From NCBI GenBank assembly GCA_040507035.1, contig JBEVVR010000056.1, positions 12,545-76,544 of the forward strand: DNA of 64,000 nucleotides. Reading direction: 5' to 3'. The notes under the pieces were generated by a model. It was not told where the DNA came from. It saw only the letters and a program-made list of their open reading frames with translations, and did no database searches. The stretch is from Thiodiazotropha sp040507035 (GTDB lineage Bacteria > Pseudomonadota > Gammaproteobacteria > Chromatiales > Chromatiaceae). This document shows positions 8,141-16,973 of the stretch, piece after piece; the first letter of the stretch is position 1, and each line of letters begins with the position of its first letter. A program made the translations under genes and the position numbers.

Positions 8141-10591
8141 TTATTGCAGTAACACCACAGCACTGCCGAGCAGTGAGGCACAGGCCGCTTTGGCCGCCTT
8201 TTCGGTTCTGTCCGCGGGGCAGGTGCCACTGCACCTGGCGAGGCCGACGCTTCCTGTCAAGAGATTCATCAATTCAGCCTCCACCAGTGTCGGTGAGGGC
8301 TGGGTGGACAACTGTTCGCCCATGAAACGACTCATCAAGGGTGACACCAGATCGCTTTGCCAGGTGGCGTCTTGGATGCTGTTTGCGTTTGCGCTGAAGT
8401 CGAATCCGGGAAACATCGAGGCGCGCAACACGGTGTCGTCGACCAGTGCACTGCAATACTCGATCGCCAGTTGCGAGACCGCCACCTGGTGAGACGAGAG
8501 GAAGCCGTTGACATCTTCGGAAGAGGGCAGCTGCTGCCTGATCGTGGAATAGGTGGTCTGTACCCCTTCCAGGGTTGGGCTGACACCGGTCAGAGAGGCC
8601 ATGGTGGCGTTGATCTCGTCAAAGGTGCGCAGGCCGACCAGGGATACGGGTTCTCCATCGGCAGGCTCGGCCGGTGGCAGTACTACCGGTTCGGTATAGA
8701 CGTTGGTGTGCGATCCCAGGCGCTCGAAGGTGAGGAAGAACTGATCATTATCAGCACCTTTCTCCGAGGGAATGGTGGTCGCCATGGTCGACAACAACTG
8801 TCCGTTGGCGGTGTATTCGCTGTCGTTGGCGCTGGTCACCAGGCGGGCATAGGCCTGACCCACTGCCGCTTCCTTGCCGTTGATGCCGATACGCATACCC
8901 TCGATGGGTATGGATCCGGGTAGCACGTTTTCGTCAAGACTGATGAACTTGGGTTGACGGAAGAGATAGCTGTAGTTGTCGTACTGGCTGACCTCGAACA
9001 TCACATAGCTCTGGGGCAGATCGACCAGATCGGTGACGTTGAATAGCAGGAAGTATTTCTCACCAACCCCTGCTTCGAAGTTCTGTTGGATCTGCTCCTC
9101 TGACAGGGCCCGATTATGGATCGCCAGCAGGCGTATCTTGCCCGCCCAGGGACGGTCGTTTGAGGCCTCGTTACCCAGCACCAGGGCGTAGCTGTCGTCC
9201 CAGTCGTTCAGATTGCCCGGCGCGGTTTCGTCAAGATCGTCGGTGAAGACCCCGTCCACATAGAGACGCCGCCCATTCTCGGGATCGAAGGTGGCCACCA
9301 CATGCTGTTCGGTAGCTGCCACATCCTCGTCATCATCGGCGGTGGAGTGTGCGGGCTCACCGTTGCCATCGGTGGTGCTGGAGCGATGCAGATAGTTGTA
9401 GTTGTAGAGGGTTTGACCGAGGGTGAAGTTGCGCACATCGGTACCGGCGGAGTAGCTGATAATCCGTGCCGGTCCCTCCTGGGTGACATTTGCCGGGACC
9501 ACCCAGGCCTCGATGGTGTATTCACCGGTAGCCTGTATTAGCTGCGCAATCTTGCGGCTGTCGCTGGTGCTGCCTTGCGCCTTGCCGTCGCTAAAGTCGA
9601 GGCCCCAGCCTTCGACCCAGGTGACGCCGCCGCTGATGGTGAGGTTGTTCGCCGGATCGACGCCGCTGGTGTCGTAGGCGATGTTGCCGCTTCCGGTCTT
9701 GAATTCATAGAGCGCGACGACGTCGTTCTCCTGGCGGCTGCCGCCGCTGGCCACGGTCCCTTCCGGCAGGCTGAGTGCCATACTCACCACCAGCTCAGGA
9801 TCGATGGGGGTGGGGGAGATGTTGCTGGCCATCTGATCGATGGCGCCCTCCATCTCCTGGGCATTGGCGCTGCAATCATCCCAGCAGTTGTGGAGTTCGA
9901 TCAAACGCTGCACCAGGCGGGAGTTTGAGGGCGTATCGAGATCGATGGAGGTCTTCACCGCGGCATAGGCCACAGCGCTGTCGGCGGTGGCGAAGAAGGG
10001 CGATTGCGGTGCGGCAGCGTCTTCCACGTGACACTCGGCACAGTAGTCGGTCAACAGCGGATGCACATAGCTGGCGAAGAGGCTGGGGTCATCGGGGAAG
10101 GCCTTGCTCTCGCCCACCACCTTGGTTGGAGGCGGTTCCAGTTCGATCTGTCTGCCGCCGCTGAGGCCGTCACCCAGCCATGATTCTATGTAACTGGTGA
10201 TGATGGTGGCGCAGGCGGTGTCGCTGGCCTCCCAGCAGTTATGTCCGTTGGCCACCTTGGTGACCAGGGAGGATTGGTCGGGCTCCTCTCTGTTGACATG
10301 GGGGGTGGCCGCTTCGTAGGCCTGGTTGACGTCATCCTCGCGCACGAACAGGGGCGCCTGGCCTCCTGTGTTGTGACATGAACCACAGCGGTTCTCTGCA
10401 CGCAGGGGTTCCCAGACACTGACCCGGTAGCCCTGGATATCAGAGGTGCGCGCCGCAGGGCCGCTGTAGGTACTGGTGGTCACTGTGGTGGCTTGCAGGG
10501 ATTCGGTAGAGACCCCGTCCTGGCAGCCCTGTATGCCGGCGACAGTGAGCAGGGAGAGGGCGATGATTAGCGACTTATTGTGCATATTCAC
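8141..10591 (-). CDS. dihaem lipoprotein with LamG domain
   Basis: An 816-residue lipoprotein: a hydrophobic N-terminus ends in the lipobox IQGC with Cys23. Two c-type haem sites, CGSCH (69-73) and CAECH (184-188), lie in two related segments that resemble the planctomycete-type cytochrome domain (PSCyt1). Residues about 290-490 form a LamG/concanavalin-like jelly roll, with VVALYEF, EYTIEAWV and RRLYVDGV motifs typical of the fold. The remaining C-terminal part is of unknown type and ends Cys-rich. The start used is GTG at 10591, with an in-frame ATG six bases later. It lies four bases after the monohaem gene and 64 bases before the DUF1501-like gene. Likely cell-surface or periplasmic electron transfer coupled to polymer or ligand binding; inferred. 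Confidence 0.85.
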   Translation of the reverse strand: MNMHNKSLIIALSLLTVAGIQGCQDGVSTESLQATTVTTSTYSGPAARTSDIQGYRVSVWEPLRAENRCGSCHNTGGQAPLFVREDDVNQAYEAATPHVNREEPDQSSLVTKVANGHNCWEASDTACATIITSYIESWLGDGLSGGRQIELEPPPTKVVGESKAFPDDPSLFASYVHPLLTDYCAECHVEDAAAPQSPFFATADSAVAYAAVKTSIDLDTPSNSRLVQRLIELHNCWDDCSANAQEMEGAIDQMASNISPTPIDPELVVSMALSLPEGTVASGGSRQENDVVALYEFKTGSGNIAYDTSGVDPANNLTISGGVTWVEGWGLDFSDGKAQGSTSDSRKIAQLIQATGEYTIEAWVVPANVTQEGPARIISYSAGTDVRNFTLGQTLYNYNYLHRSSTTDGNGEPAHSTADDDEDVAATEQHVVATFDPENGRRLYVDGVFTDDLDETAPGNLNDWDDSYALVLGNEASNDRPWAGKIRLLAIHNRALSEEQIQQNFEAGVGEKYFLLFNVTDLVDLPQSYVMFEVSQYDNYSYLFRQPKFISLDENVLPGSIPIEGMRIGINGKEAAVGQAYARLVTSANDSEYTANGQLLSTMATTIPSEKGADNDQFFLTFERLGSHTNVYTEPVVLPPAEPADGEPVSLVGLRTFDEINATMASLTGVSPTLEGVQTTYSTIRQQLPSSEDVNGFLSSHQVAVSQLAIEYCSALVDDTVLRASMFPGFDFSANANSIQDATWQSDLVSPLMSRFMGEQLSTQPSPTLVEAELMNLLTGSVGLARCSGTCPADRTEKAAKAACASLLGSAVVLLQ

Positions 10592-10595
10592 GATC

Positions 10596-11792
10596 TCAAT
10601 CCCCCGCGCAGTAGACTGCGGTTTCGGCGAACACGCGTTTCATGTTGTAGTCGGTCTTGAAGCTTTCGGTGATCTCCGAAATGCGGCTTCGGTCGGCACT
10701 GTCAACCGGGGCACGCAGGCAGACAGCCTGAAAGGCCTTGGTGACCTGGCACTCGGCAAAGGCGTGGCTGTTGGCCAGCTCCTCTCCCATCGACTTTGCG
10801 CCTATACCCGTTCCCGGCAGATTGGGGTCCCAACCCAGAATCGAATTGGGTCCCTCGCGCCAGTAGTTGTCCCAGCTGGCGTCGGTGGTGATATAGCCAT
10901 CCTTGAAGACGCTGCTGTTGATCAGATATTTGGGCTGTACCATGCCGGGGGTGTAGACCAGCTGACCTGCCTCCATATCGTCTTCGGGATATTCATAGTT
11001 GTAGTGGGCGTAGGCCTGCGCCAGCGGTGCCATGCCGGCATGGCAGCCGAGACAGTTGTTGAACCATACTCGGCTGTCCCCCCCGGGGCTGCGGGAGGCG
11101 TCCTGGCGAATCCGGTCCGCGGCACGGGTCGGGTCCTTGATCTCCTCGAGCACCTTGCAGAGGTGATTGAGCAGGGTGAAACTGAACATGGCCCGGTTGG
11201 TGCCGTCGATGAAGAAGGCCCGGGCGGCGGCGCGGGTGGTGATGACGCCGGCAGTTCCCTCGGAGGGCAGACCCGTTACGTTGGATTGGGCGACCTGTTG
11301 CAGCTCCTCCTTGAGGTTGAGGCTTTGATTTTCCATCGCCTCGTAGTGAGCGTTGTTGCTGTTCGAATAGGCAGGTGTGTTGGTGCCCACATAGAGGATG
11401 TCTGCAGAGAGCAACTGGTTGAAAGGTACCTCATCACGCACCATGCCGATCACGGTGGCGCTGTAGTCGTTCAACGCAGCGAAGGGGGTCATCTCCTCGT
11501 TGGTCCAGGGTGTGGCCCAGTTTTTCAGGGTGACATTGTAGAAATCGGGATGTTCGGTGGCGATCATCGCCGCCGCTAATGGATCGTTATTGTCTTCGAT
11601 TTCACTGACCATCTGGGCCAGGGTCTCCGCGCTTGGCGGTACCCCGGCAATCCTGTCGTGAATGCGCTTCGCCTGCTCACGGGGGCCGGCGATTGTGCTC
11701 AGCGCAAATAAAGTTAACAGGATGGCCAATAACAGCTGTTGCGGTTTGTTGGGAATTGAAAGACTATTTTCGAGCTGATCCTTTAGTGACAT
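10596..11792 (-). CDS. exported monohaem c-type cytochrome-like protein
   Basis: First gene of the minus arm. One haem-binding CLGCH motif lies at about residues 247-251, counted from the chosen start, and no second CxxCH is present. Three further cysteines cluster near the C-terminus. A hydrophobic segment (LLLAILLTLFALS) near residue 22 should be a signal peptide or anchor. I chose the ATG at 11792 because a G-rich run precedes it by about 10 bases. A GTG at 11873 would add 27 residues but lacks a sensible ribosome site. No named family recognised. Its stop sits four bases before the dihaem LamG gene, so the two should be co-translated. Confidence 0.8.
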   Translation of the reverse strand: MSLKDQLENSLSIPNKPQQLLLAILLTLFALSTIAGPREQAKRIHDRIAGVPPSAETLAQMVSEIEDNNDPLAAAMIATEHPDFYNVTLKNWATPWTNEEMTPFAALNDYSATVIGMVRDEVPFNQLLSADILYVGTNTPAYSNSNNAHYEAMENQSLNLKEELQQVAQSNVTGLPSEGTAGVITTRAAARAFFIDGTNRAMFSFTLLNHLCKVLEEIKDPTRAADRIRQDASRSPGGDSRVWFNNCLGCHAGMAPLAQAYAHYNYEYPEDDMEAGQLVYTPGMVQPKYLINSSVFKDGYITTDASWDNYWREGPNSILGWDPNLPGTGIGAKSMGEELANSHAFAECQVTKAFQAVCLRAPVDSADRSRISEITESFKTDYNMKRVFAETAVYCAGD

Positions 11793-12147
11793 GGTGAATG
11801 TGCCCCCCCGACCCATCCCTAATGGTGTCGATCCCGGGATTTCACCCGGGGTGTTTATGAACTGTCTCTTCACCTTCTATATCCCTGGTGATTTTTGTCA
11901 ATCCGAAGTGGTAAATCCGTGACTTCTGTTTTTTCAGGGTGTGAACTTGCGCACTGATTAGCGACTTCGATGAGGTAGACTCTCAAGTCCATGATTTTAT
12001 TAGTCGATAGCAGGGTTCAGTGTTCATTCTGAATAGCGTTCGACAGCATCTCGCTGTTTAGCCATCGCTGCTTGGCAGGCGTGGGTCAAACGCAAATGGC
12101 GCGATCAGATGTCTACGATCGGAATTCCAGGAGGATTCAAGTTACTG
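11793..12147. other. divergent promoter region of the haem/LamG/HzsA-like locus
   Basis: This 355-base spacer separates the leftward and rightward arms of the locus and must hold both promoters. It contains a GC-rich inverted repeat (CCCGGG at about 11834 and again about 11845) close to the leftward gene and an AT-rich stretch around 11990-12005. The only clear ribosome-binding element is AGGAGG at 12129-12134, ahead of the rightward gene. No recognisable regulator site was found. Confidence 0.4.
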
Positions 12148-14784
12148 ATGAAACCGGCCACTTCCAGCATCACACTCCCAGGTCTCTGCATAGGCATGGT
12201 TCTTCTTGTCGGCCTACAGGGTTGTGGCGGCGGAAGCAGCCAGGATCCGGATCCAGTGGTCGTGGATTTCCCTGTCGCCTATGTGAAGCGACCGATTACC
12301 GAGACCACCAATACCGACATTCGCGTCAGCCAGGCGAGCGAGGCGGGTGGCGATCTCTATATCAAGGATTTTGCCGCTGGCGGGGCCGAAGAGGTCAACC
12401 TCACGGGTTCGATTACCGGGGGAGAGGGCGACGTTCGCGATATCAGTGTCTCCTTCGACGGTAGCAAGCTACTCTTCTCGCTCAGGCTGCCGTTGATCGA
12501 AGATGCCGAGCCGGAAGATCAACCAACATGGAACATCTGGGAGTACGATATCCCCAGCGAAAGCCTGAAACGGGTCATCGTTTCCGATATCACCGCCGAA
12601 GATGGCCATGATCGTTTCCCCTACTATCTGCCTGATGGACGTATCGTCTTCTCATCCACCAGACAGCGGCTTGCCAAGGCGCGTCTGCTCGATGAGGGCA
12701 AGCCACAATATCTGGCCATGGAGCGATCCGTGGATGAAGCGGCCATGGTGTTGCATGTGATGAACGGCGATGGCACCGGGCTCACCCAGATATCATTCAA
12801 TCGCAGTCATGACTTCTCCCCAAGCGTGCTTGCCAATGGTCAGATTGTCTTCAGTCGTTGGGACAATGCGGACGGCAACAATGCCATTCATCTCTATCGC
12901 ATGAATCCCGATGGCACCGAAATGGAGCTTTTGTACGGCCTCAACAGCCACGATACAGGGACGGCGGGCAGCACGATCCAATTCCTGCGTCCCATCGAGA
13001 TGCCCGATGGCCGGATCCTGGCGCTGCAGCTGCCATTCGACGGTACCAATGAGGGTGGTGATCTGATCACCATCGATACCGAAACCTATGTCGACAACGA
13101 TCAGCCTACCTGGGATAACATGGGGCTCACAGGACCGGCGCAGAGTCAGGCGACCAGGCTTCAGGTCACCACCGATGGAAGTCTGTCACGGGACGGACAG
13201 CTGCGCAGTGCCTACCCGCTGTTCGACGGCACGGAAAGGATGGTGATCAGCTGGAACCCCTGCCGGGCACTGGAAGATGAAGCCATCGTACCTTGCACCG
13301 AAGAGCGACTTGCCAATCCCGAGACCGTACCGGCGCCGCCGCTCTATGCGCTCTATATCTACAATGGCACAGAGGGTACCCAGCAGCCTATCGTCAAGCC
13401 CCAGGAGGGTGTCATCTATACCGATGCGGTTGTCGCGGTGGCGCGCACCGTGCCGACCATCCGCCACGACAAGACCGCGGGAATCGATCTCGATCCGACC
13501 CTGGTCTCCGACAAGGCCGGCCTGCTGCATATTCGCAGCATCTACGATCTGGATGGGGTCGATATCGCCGAACCCGATATCGCCACCCTTGCCGATCCCT
13601 CGCAGACCCGGGCCGATCAACGCGCGGCGCGTTTTCTGCGCCTGATCAAACAGGTCACGATCCCCGATGATGATGTACTGGAATTTGAAGGCAGTGCCTT
13701 TGGCGCCACGTCCCAGTTCGGGATGCGTGAGATCATCGGTTATACACCCATCGATCCCGACGGCTCGGTGCAGGTCAAGGTGCCCGCCAATGTTCCTGTC
13801 AGTTTCAGTATCCTGGATGCCAACGGCAGGCGCATCGTGGAGCCCCACGGTTTTTGGCTGCAGTTCAGACCGGGTGAGGTGGTTAGCTGCGGCGGCTGCC
13901 ATGAAGCCAGCAACCCGTTGACCCACGGGCGCCTGAGTGCCGCACCCCCCAGTGTCAACAGCGGCAGCACAGGCAGCGGCCTGCCATTCCCCAACGCCAA
14001 TCCCGACTACTGGAGCGATTTCGGCGAGACCATGGCGCAGACACGCAACCGTATCGATTGCACGGCCAGTGCCTGCGATCCCAGCATGGATCTATTGTTC
14101 ACCGATGTCTGGACCGATCCGGCAATGCGTGAACCCGATGCCCCCATCAGCTATCGCTATGCGGACCTGGATACCCCGGCACCGCTGAGTGACGCGGTTT
14201 GTGCCACAGACTGGAATGCCCTCTGCCGCGCTATCATCCATTATGAGCAACACATTCATCCCTTATGGGCCTTGCCAAGGCCGATCTTCGATGCCATGGA
14301 TAACCAGATCGATGACCACACCTGCACCCTGTGTCATGATACGGATGATGAAGGGGAGACCGTGGTGCCCGACGGTCAGCTCAATCTGACCGATGGCGCC
14401 TCCGAGGATGAGCCCGATCACTTCGCCGCCTACCGGGAGCTGCTGTTTACCGACTTTGAGCAGGAGGTGGTGGACGGTGTCCTGGTTGATCGACTGGTGC
14501 CGCAAACAGACGCAAATGGCAACCAGCTCTTTGAGACAGATGAGAACGGAGATCTGGTGCTGGATGCAGAAGGCAATCCGATCCCGCTTCCCGATCTACC
14601 GGTGCCGGTGGCACCCTCAATGCAGGCAGGTTCAGCCAGTGGCGGTACCTTCATCAGCCTGTTCGATGCAGGTGGCACCCATGCGGGTTACCTGAGTGAC
14701 GCGGAGATGAAACTGATAGCCGAATGGCTTGACATAGGGGCACAGTATTACAATGACCCCTTCATGGCACCAGTGGATGATTGA
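12148..14784 (+). CDS. HzsA-related dihaem lipoprotein with TolB-like propeller
   Basis: An 878-residue lipoprotein; the start at 12148 gives a proper signal ending in GLQGC (Cys26) followed by a Gly/Ser linker. AGGAGG lies 13 bases upstream. The N-terminal half has repeated TolB/WD40-like blades (DVRDISVSFDGSKLLFS, DGRIVFSSTRQ, NGQIVFSRWDN). The C-terminal half has two haem sites, CGGCH (581-585) and CTLCH (726-730). This propeller-plus-haem layout is that of proteins annotated as HzsA-related after hydrazine synthase subunit A; nothing here indicates hydrazine chemistry. It ends in a TTGA overlap with the next gene. Probably outer-membrane- or periplasm-facing and redox-active. Confidence 0.85.
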   Translation: MKPATSSITLPGLCIGMVLLVGLQGCGGGSSQDPDPVVVDFPVAYVKRPITETTNTDIRVSQASEAGGDLYIKDFAAGGAEEVNLTGSITGGEGDVRDISVSFDGSKLLFSLRLPLIEDAEPEDQPTWNIWEYDIPSESLKRVIVSDITAEDGHDRFPYYLPDGRIVFSSTRQRLAKARLLDEGKPQYLAMERSVDEAAMVLHVMNGDGTGLTQISFNRSHDFSPSVLANGQIVFSRWDNADGNNAIHLYRMNPDGTEMELLYGLNSHDTGTAGSTIQFLRPIEMPDGRILALQLPFDGTNEGGDLITIDTETYVDNDQPTWDNMGLTGPAQSQATRLQVTTDGSLSRDGQLRSAYPLFDGTERMVISWNPCRALEDEAIVPCTEERLANPETVPAPPLYALYIYNGTEGTQQPIVKPQEGVIYTDAVVAVARTVPTIRHDKTAGIDLDPTLVSDKAGLLHIRSIYDLDGVDIAEPDIATLADPSQTRADQRAARFLRLIKQVTIPDDDVLEFEGSAFGATSQFGMREIIGYTPIDPDGSVQVKVPANVPVSFSILDANGRRIVEPHGFWLQFRPGEVVSCGGCHEASNPLTHGRLSAAPPSVNSGSTGSGLPFPNANPDYWSDFGETMAQTRNRIDCTASACDPSMDLLFTDVWTDPAMREPDAPISYRYADLDTPAPLSDAVCATDWNALCRAIIHYEQHIHPLWALPRPIFDAMDNQIDDHTCTLCHDTDDEGETVVPDGQLNLTDGASEDEPDHFAAYRELLFTDFEQEVVDGVLVDRLVPQTDANGNQLFETDENGDLVLDAEGNPIPLPDLPVPVAPSMQAGSASGGTFISLFDAGGTHAGYLSDAEMKLIAEWLDIGAQYYNDPFMAPVDD

Positions 14785-15542
14785 GTTTGAGACTTCTTAG
14801 GTTAAAGCGGTACCTGTGGACGAGCTGGTTATTGATCTGGCTGATCCCGGCAATCAGTGAAGCGGAAGAGGACTATCAACGGGTCCAGGTGACGGCTCCC
14901 TACATCGAGATGCATACCGGGCCGGGTAGCTCTTACCCCATCATCTATGTGGTCGAGCGTTCGGAGTGGGTCGAGATCCGCAAGCGCCGCACCGACTGGT
15001 TTCAGGTCTACACTCGGCGTGGACGTTCGGGTTGGGTCAGTCTAGAACAGATGCGCCAGACCCAGACCGAGGATGGTGAGCGTTTGCATCTGCCATCCTA
15101 TAGCCAGGATGATTTCAGGAACAGACGTTGGGAGTTCGGCTTTTTCGGCGGTGAAATGGAGGGCGCCACCCTGCTTGGTGTCTACAGTGGCTTCTCGTTC
15201 AATGAAAACCTCTCTACCGAGCTCAGTCTTTCCCAGGCCTTGGGTGATTTCTCCAGCGAATATCAGTTTGATGTCAACCTGCTCTCCCAACCCTTTCCCG
15301 AGTGGACTTATAGTCCCTTCTTTACCTTGGGAGGGGGCATGATACGCACAGAACCCAAGTCGACCTTGGTTGAGGCAGAGGATCGTACCGACACCACCGC
15401 CCATGTAGGCGCCGGCTTGCGTGTCTATCTGACCCGGCGCTTTTTTCTGCGCGCGGAGTTTCGTCACTACACCGCATTTACCAGTCGCGAAGACAACGAG
15501 GAATTTGACCAGTGGAAAATCGGACTCGGTTTCTTTTTCTGA
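14781..15542 (+). CDS. SH3-like domain plus outer-membrane beta-barrel protein
   Basis: A 253-residue exported protein with a signal peptide (about 1-28). Residues 33-95 are a bacterial SH3 domain: VTAPYIEMHTGPGSSYPII followed by a WVEI and WVSL pattern. The C-terminal half, from about 120, has alternating strands ending in GLGFFF, typical of a small eight-stranded outer-membrane barrel. The start is TTG at 14781, overlapping the upstream stop as TTGA; a second TTG six bases on is possible. The SH3 part may bind peptidoglycan while the barrel sits in the outer membrane. The next gene begins 31 bases inside this one. Confidence 0.8.
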   Translation: MSLRLLRLKRYLWTSWLLIWLIPAISEAEEDYQRVQVTAPYIEMHTGPGSSYPIIYVVERSEWVEIRKRRTDWFQVYTRRGRSGWVSLEQMRQTQTEDGERLHLPSYSQDDFRNRRWEFGFFGGEMEGATLLGVYSGFSFNENLSTELSLSQALGDFSSEYQFDVNLLSQPFPEWTYSPFFTLGGGMIRTEPKSTLVEAEDRTDTTAHVGAGLRVYLTRRFFLRAEFRHYTAFTSREDNEEFDQWKIGLGFFF

Positions 15543-16189
15543 GCACAGCATCGCTTGTGACGGCGCTGACGATGTCGCCATGCATGGCTGAAGAGCCCAT
15601 CGCCGAGGAACCGATCGGAGAGGGGCTGCGTGACGAGCTGTTGATCGAACCTGAGATAGCGCGCAGGGAGATCGTGGAACCAGAGATCGATACCGAGGAT
15701 TTTGAAATCGGTTTCTTTGTCGGGCTGTTGAATATCGAGGACTTTGGCACCAGCGGTGTCTACGGAGCCCGTTTGGCCTATCATCTCACCGACTCGATCT
15801 TCATCGAGGCGGCTGTCGGCACCGCCGAGGCCAAGGAGACCAGTTTCGAGGAGTTGGGTGGCGATATCCAGCTGCTCACCGATGATGAACGGGATTTTAC
15901 CTACTACAACCTATCCGTGGGATACAACCTGCTGCCGGGGGAGGTGTTCCTGGGCAACAAATATGCTTTCAACAGTCACTTTTATGTGATCGGTGGAGCC
16001 GGCAGCACACGCTTTGCCGGCGATGACGAGTTCACGGTCAACCTTGGCGCGGGATATCGTCTGTTGATCACCGATTGGTTGTCCCTGCATCTCGATGTCA
16101 GGGACCATATGTTCGAGTCGGACCTGCTGGGAGAGACGAAGACGATCCACAACTTCGAGCTCAGCGGTGGCCTGACCTACTTCTTTTGA
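15512..16189 (+). CDS. small outer-membrane beta-barrel protein (OMP_myx_plus-like)
   Basis: A 225-residue exported barrel with a signal peptide (1-26, MAEEP at the cleavage), an acidic linker rich in Glu/Ile/Pro and a C-terminal barrel with FEIGFFVGLLNIEDFG and a terminal LTYFF strand. This resembles the outer-membrane barrel family known from Myxococcales and Gammaproteobacteria as OMP_myx_plus. The start is GTG at 15512, inside the 3' end of the SH3-barrel gene (31-base overlap), which suggests coupling. Together with its upstream neighbour it may give two related barrels for one complex. Confidence 0.8.
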   Translation: MENRTRFLFLSTASLVTALTMSPCMAEEPIAEEPIGEGLRDELLIEPEIARREIVEPEIDTEDFEIGFFVGLLNIEDFGTSGVYGARLAYHLTDSIFIEAAVGTAEAKETSFEELGGDIQLLTDDERDFTYYNLSVGYNLLPGEVFLGNKYAFNSHFYVIGGAGSTRFAGDDEFTVNLGAGYRLLITDWLSLHLDVRDHMFESDLLGETKTIHNFELSGGLTYFF

Positions 16190-16199
16190 GGGAATAACG

Positions 16200-16718
16200 A
16201 TGTTGAGTAAACGCCAAGTCCTAAACCGATTGCAGCCGCTGATCCTGGCTGCTGTCTGCGTGGTGCTTGCCTGCGGGGATGCGCTTGCGGCCAAAACCAC
16301 CCCCATGGCACCCGATTTCACACTGAAAAGCAGTGAGGGTGTGAACCTGAAGCTGAGCGAGCTGAGGGGGCAGGTGGTGATGGTCAACTTCTGGGCGTCC
16401 TGGTGCGGACCCTGCCGCCAGGAGATGCCGTTGCTGCAACAGCTCTTTGAACGCTACCAATCCCTTGGCTTTACCCTGCTGGGGGTCAACGTGGATGAGG
16501 ACAGGGCCGCTGCCGATAAGATGTTGAAGGATCTCCCGGTGAGTTTCCCGATCCTCTACGACGACACCAGCCGGGTGAGCAAGGAGTACCAGGTCAAGGC
16601 GATGCCGAGTACCTTCATGGTCGACCGGGATGGCCGCATACGCTATCTCCACAAGGGTTATAAGCCGGGCTATGAAGAGGATTACCAGCAGCAGATCCGC
16701 GAACTGTTGCGTGAGTGA
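16200..16718 (+). CDS. TlpA/ResA-type periplasmic thioredoxin
   Basis: A 172-residue exported thioredoxin-fold protein. A hydrophobic N-terminus (about 14-30) should export or anchor it. The fold then shows APDFTL, the active site WCGPC near residue 68, the insert with GVNVDED and the cis-Pro region AMPSTFMVD. Such proteins reduce apocytochrome cysteines or other periplasmic disulfides. With haem proteins encoded in both arms of the locus, a role in haem attachment or disulfide reduction of its partners is likely. GAGGG precedes the ATG. It overlaps the DUF4266 gene by GTGA. Confidence 0.9.
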   Translation: MLSKRQVLNRLQPLILAAVCVVLACGDALAAKTTPMAPDFTLKSSEGVNLKLSELRGQVVMVNFWASWCGPCRQEMPLLQQLFERYQSLGFTLLGVNVDEDRAAADKMLKDLPVSFPILYDDTSRVSKEYQVKAMPSTFMVDRDGRIRYLHKGYKPGYEEDYQQQIRELLRE

Positions 16719-16966
16719 TTTTCGAGCAGATGAAGACCATGCGACAAACAGCCTGGAAGTTCCTGTTCTCACTCTGCGTGCTTGGCGCGGCAGGGTGCAG
16801 TATCGAACCCTGGGTTCAGCCCTATGAGCGGGCCCATCTGGCCGATCCGATCATGAGTTTTGAACGTGATCCCATTGCCGGTTCCTACCGGCACCATGTC
16901 TATCAGACCCGGGAGGCGGCCCGTGGCGCCGAGGGCGGCGGTGGAGGGGGTTGTGGCTGTAACTAG
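16715..16966 (+). CDS. DUF4266 lipoprotein
   Basis: An 83-residue lipoprotein. The signal peptide ends in the lipobox AAGC; the mature part contains HLADPIMSF and ends in a Gly-rich run followed by CGCN. This is the DUF4266 pattern. The GTG start overlaps the thioredoxin stop; an ATG at 16730 would shorten the signal by five residues. It ends eight bases before the DUF3570 start. DUF4266 and DUF3570 are regularly neighbours in Proteobacteria, usually with an ApbE flavin transferase, which is not present here. The function of the pair is unknown. Confidence 0.85.
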   Translation: MIFEQMKTMRQTAWKFLFSLCVLGAAGCSIEPWVQPYERAHLADPIMSFERDPIAGSYRHHVYQTREAARGAEGGGGGGCGCN

Positions 16967-16973
16967 AGATTCC

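Noticed and set aside
11834..11851. CCCGGG-containing inverted repeat as an operator
   Set aside because: Self-complementary hexamers are frequent in GC-rich DNA, and no regulator motif is recognisable.
12148..14784. Hydrazine metabolism (anammox) from HzsA resemblance
   Set aside because: Only one subunit-like protein is present and no other hydrazine genes; the resemblance is structural.
16860..16973. Upstream extension of the DUF3570 frame
   Set aside because: It overlays most of the DUF4266 gene, and the ATG at 16974 gives a good signal peptide.
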